Assembly (NCBI RefSeq): GCF_006716065.1
Contig: NZ_VFOL01000001.1
Coordinates: 4,340,001-4,404,000 of the forward strand
Reading direction: 5' to 3'
Source: Salinispora arenicola
GTDB lineage: Bacteria; Actinomycetota; Actinomycetes; Mycobacteriales; Micromonosporaceae
DNA: 64,000 nt
This document shows positions 63,552-64,000 of this stretch, piece by piece. The position numbers were made by a program, and so were the translations under genes. The notes beneath the pieces were generated by a model. It ran no database searches. It was not told the origin of the DNA and was given only the letters and a program-made list of their open reading frames with translations. Every line of letters begins with the position of its first letter. The first letter of the stretch is position 1.

Positions 63552-64000
63552 TCACGACAGGCCCTCCTCGGCACCACTGGCACAGAAGTCGACCGTGTGA
63601 CGCAGCGCATCGGTCAGCGGTACCTTCGGGCGCCAGCCGCTGACCGACCGGAACGGGGTCGCGTCGATCGTGATGTTGTGGAAGTCACCTGGCTCTGCGT
63701 GCGCGGGTGGGGGCACCGAGACGACCCGCACAGGCGGCTTGCCGGTACGTTCGGCGACCAGACTCGCCACCGTGGTGAACACCTCGCCCAGGGGCAGCCC
63801 ACGCCCGGATCCGAGTAGCCACGGCCGCCCGGCCAGGGCGTCAACGTGGTCGACGGCCGCGACAAGCGCCCGCGCCACGTCCTCGACGTAGAGCAGGTCC
63901 CGGCGCACCGTACCGTCGTGCCACATGGTGATCGGTTCCCCGGCCAGGGCCCGACGCACCATGGTGGACACCACACCCTTGTCCCGGGCGGTGGAACGTG
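63552..64000 (-). CDS. NAD(P)-dependent sugar ketoreductase/epimerase, 5' part beyond the right edge
   Basis: The C-terminal 149 residues of an extended SDR. The frame continues past base 64000 (reading STARDKGVVSTMVRRALAG), and then EPITMWHDGTVRRDLLYVED, VARALVAAVDHVDAL and SVSGWRPKVPLTDALRHTVD, matching NDP-hexose 4-ketoreductases (and related 3-ketoreductases or epimerases) of deoxysugar clusters. The cofactor motif and YxxxK active site lie outside the window. It precedes the 2,3-dehydratase gene by 73 bases. Confidence 0.88.
   Translation of the reverse strand, partial: RSTARDKGVVSTMVRRALAGEPITMWHDGTVRRDLLYVEDVARALVAAVDHVDALAGRPWLLGSGRGLPLGEVFTTVASLVAERTGKPPVRVVSVPPPAHAEPGDFHNITIDATPFRSVSGWRPKVPLTDALRHTVDFCASGAEEGLS

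Overview
The window is a very GC-rich stretch with GTG starts and many 4-base start/stop overlaps. It reads as the chromosome of a filamentous actinomycete. The gene content (Pup-proteasome, RbpA, Ppm/Lnt, HelY, PafB/PafC) fits the Micromonosporaceae (a Salinispora- or Micromonospora-like strain); this placement is an inference from gene content, not from a marker gene. The core gene order follows, with insertions, the order remembered for Mycobacterium tuberculosis Rv2050-Rv2119 (rbpA, ppm/lnt, fxsA, pepE, 5'-3' exonuclease, helY, tatC, tatA, pafC, pafB, pafA, prcA, prcB, pup, dop, mpa, trmI, recB-like).

Left part (1-6.3 kb): accessory genes. These are the 3' part of a RibD-type reductase, an Lrp regulator divergent from an EamA exporter, a decayed antibiotic-biosynthesis-monooxygenase gene, a methyltransferase, an XRE-cupin regulator divergent from an SDR enzyme, and a GNAT acetyltransferase. 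From 6.5 to 11.3 kb: a coiled-coil zinc-finger protein, rbpA with a SigR-type promoter, and the lipoprotein modification/mannosylation pair lnt-ppm with fxsA.

11.9-20.1 kb: a lysine-degradation island. Six tightly coupled minus-strand genes (MutL-like protein, kal, kamE, kamD, amidohydrolase, kdd) stand divergent from kamA. This is most of the lysine 'fermentation' route (lysine to beta-lysine to 3,5-diaminohexanoate to ketoacid, plus 3-aminobutyryl-CoA deamination), but no kce or CoA-transferase gene is present. The island ends at a strong bidirectional hairpin.

20.2-48.4 kb: housekeeping backbone. It holds csbD, a phosphatase, an Lrp regulator, acyl-CoA dehydrogenase, an M24 peptidase, an exonuclease, helY, diacylglycerol kinase, tatC-tatA, pafC-pafB, pafA, a dTDP-glucose 4,6-dehydratase-like gene lying inside the locus, prcA-prcB-pup-dop, mpa, ferredoxin, trmI, a site-2 protease, a RecB-type nuclease and an atypical LuxR response regulator. 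Together these give protein pupylation, proteasomal degradation and the PafBC DNA-damage response.

48.4-57 kb: a repeat-containing spacer, a MacB/LolD-type ABC exporter, a HAD phosphatase that seems to start at CTG, a frameshifted DHA2 drug exporter facing an AraC regulator, and small hypothetical or enzyme genes.

57-64 kb: a minus-strand run coming in from beyond the right edge. It contains a sugar ketoreductase/epimerase (cut), NDP-hexose 2,3-dehydratase, glutamate decarboxylase, a glutamate/GABA-type antiporter and a 14-TM exporter. It looks like the edge of a deoxysugar-bearing natural-product cluster.
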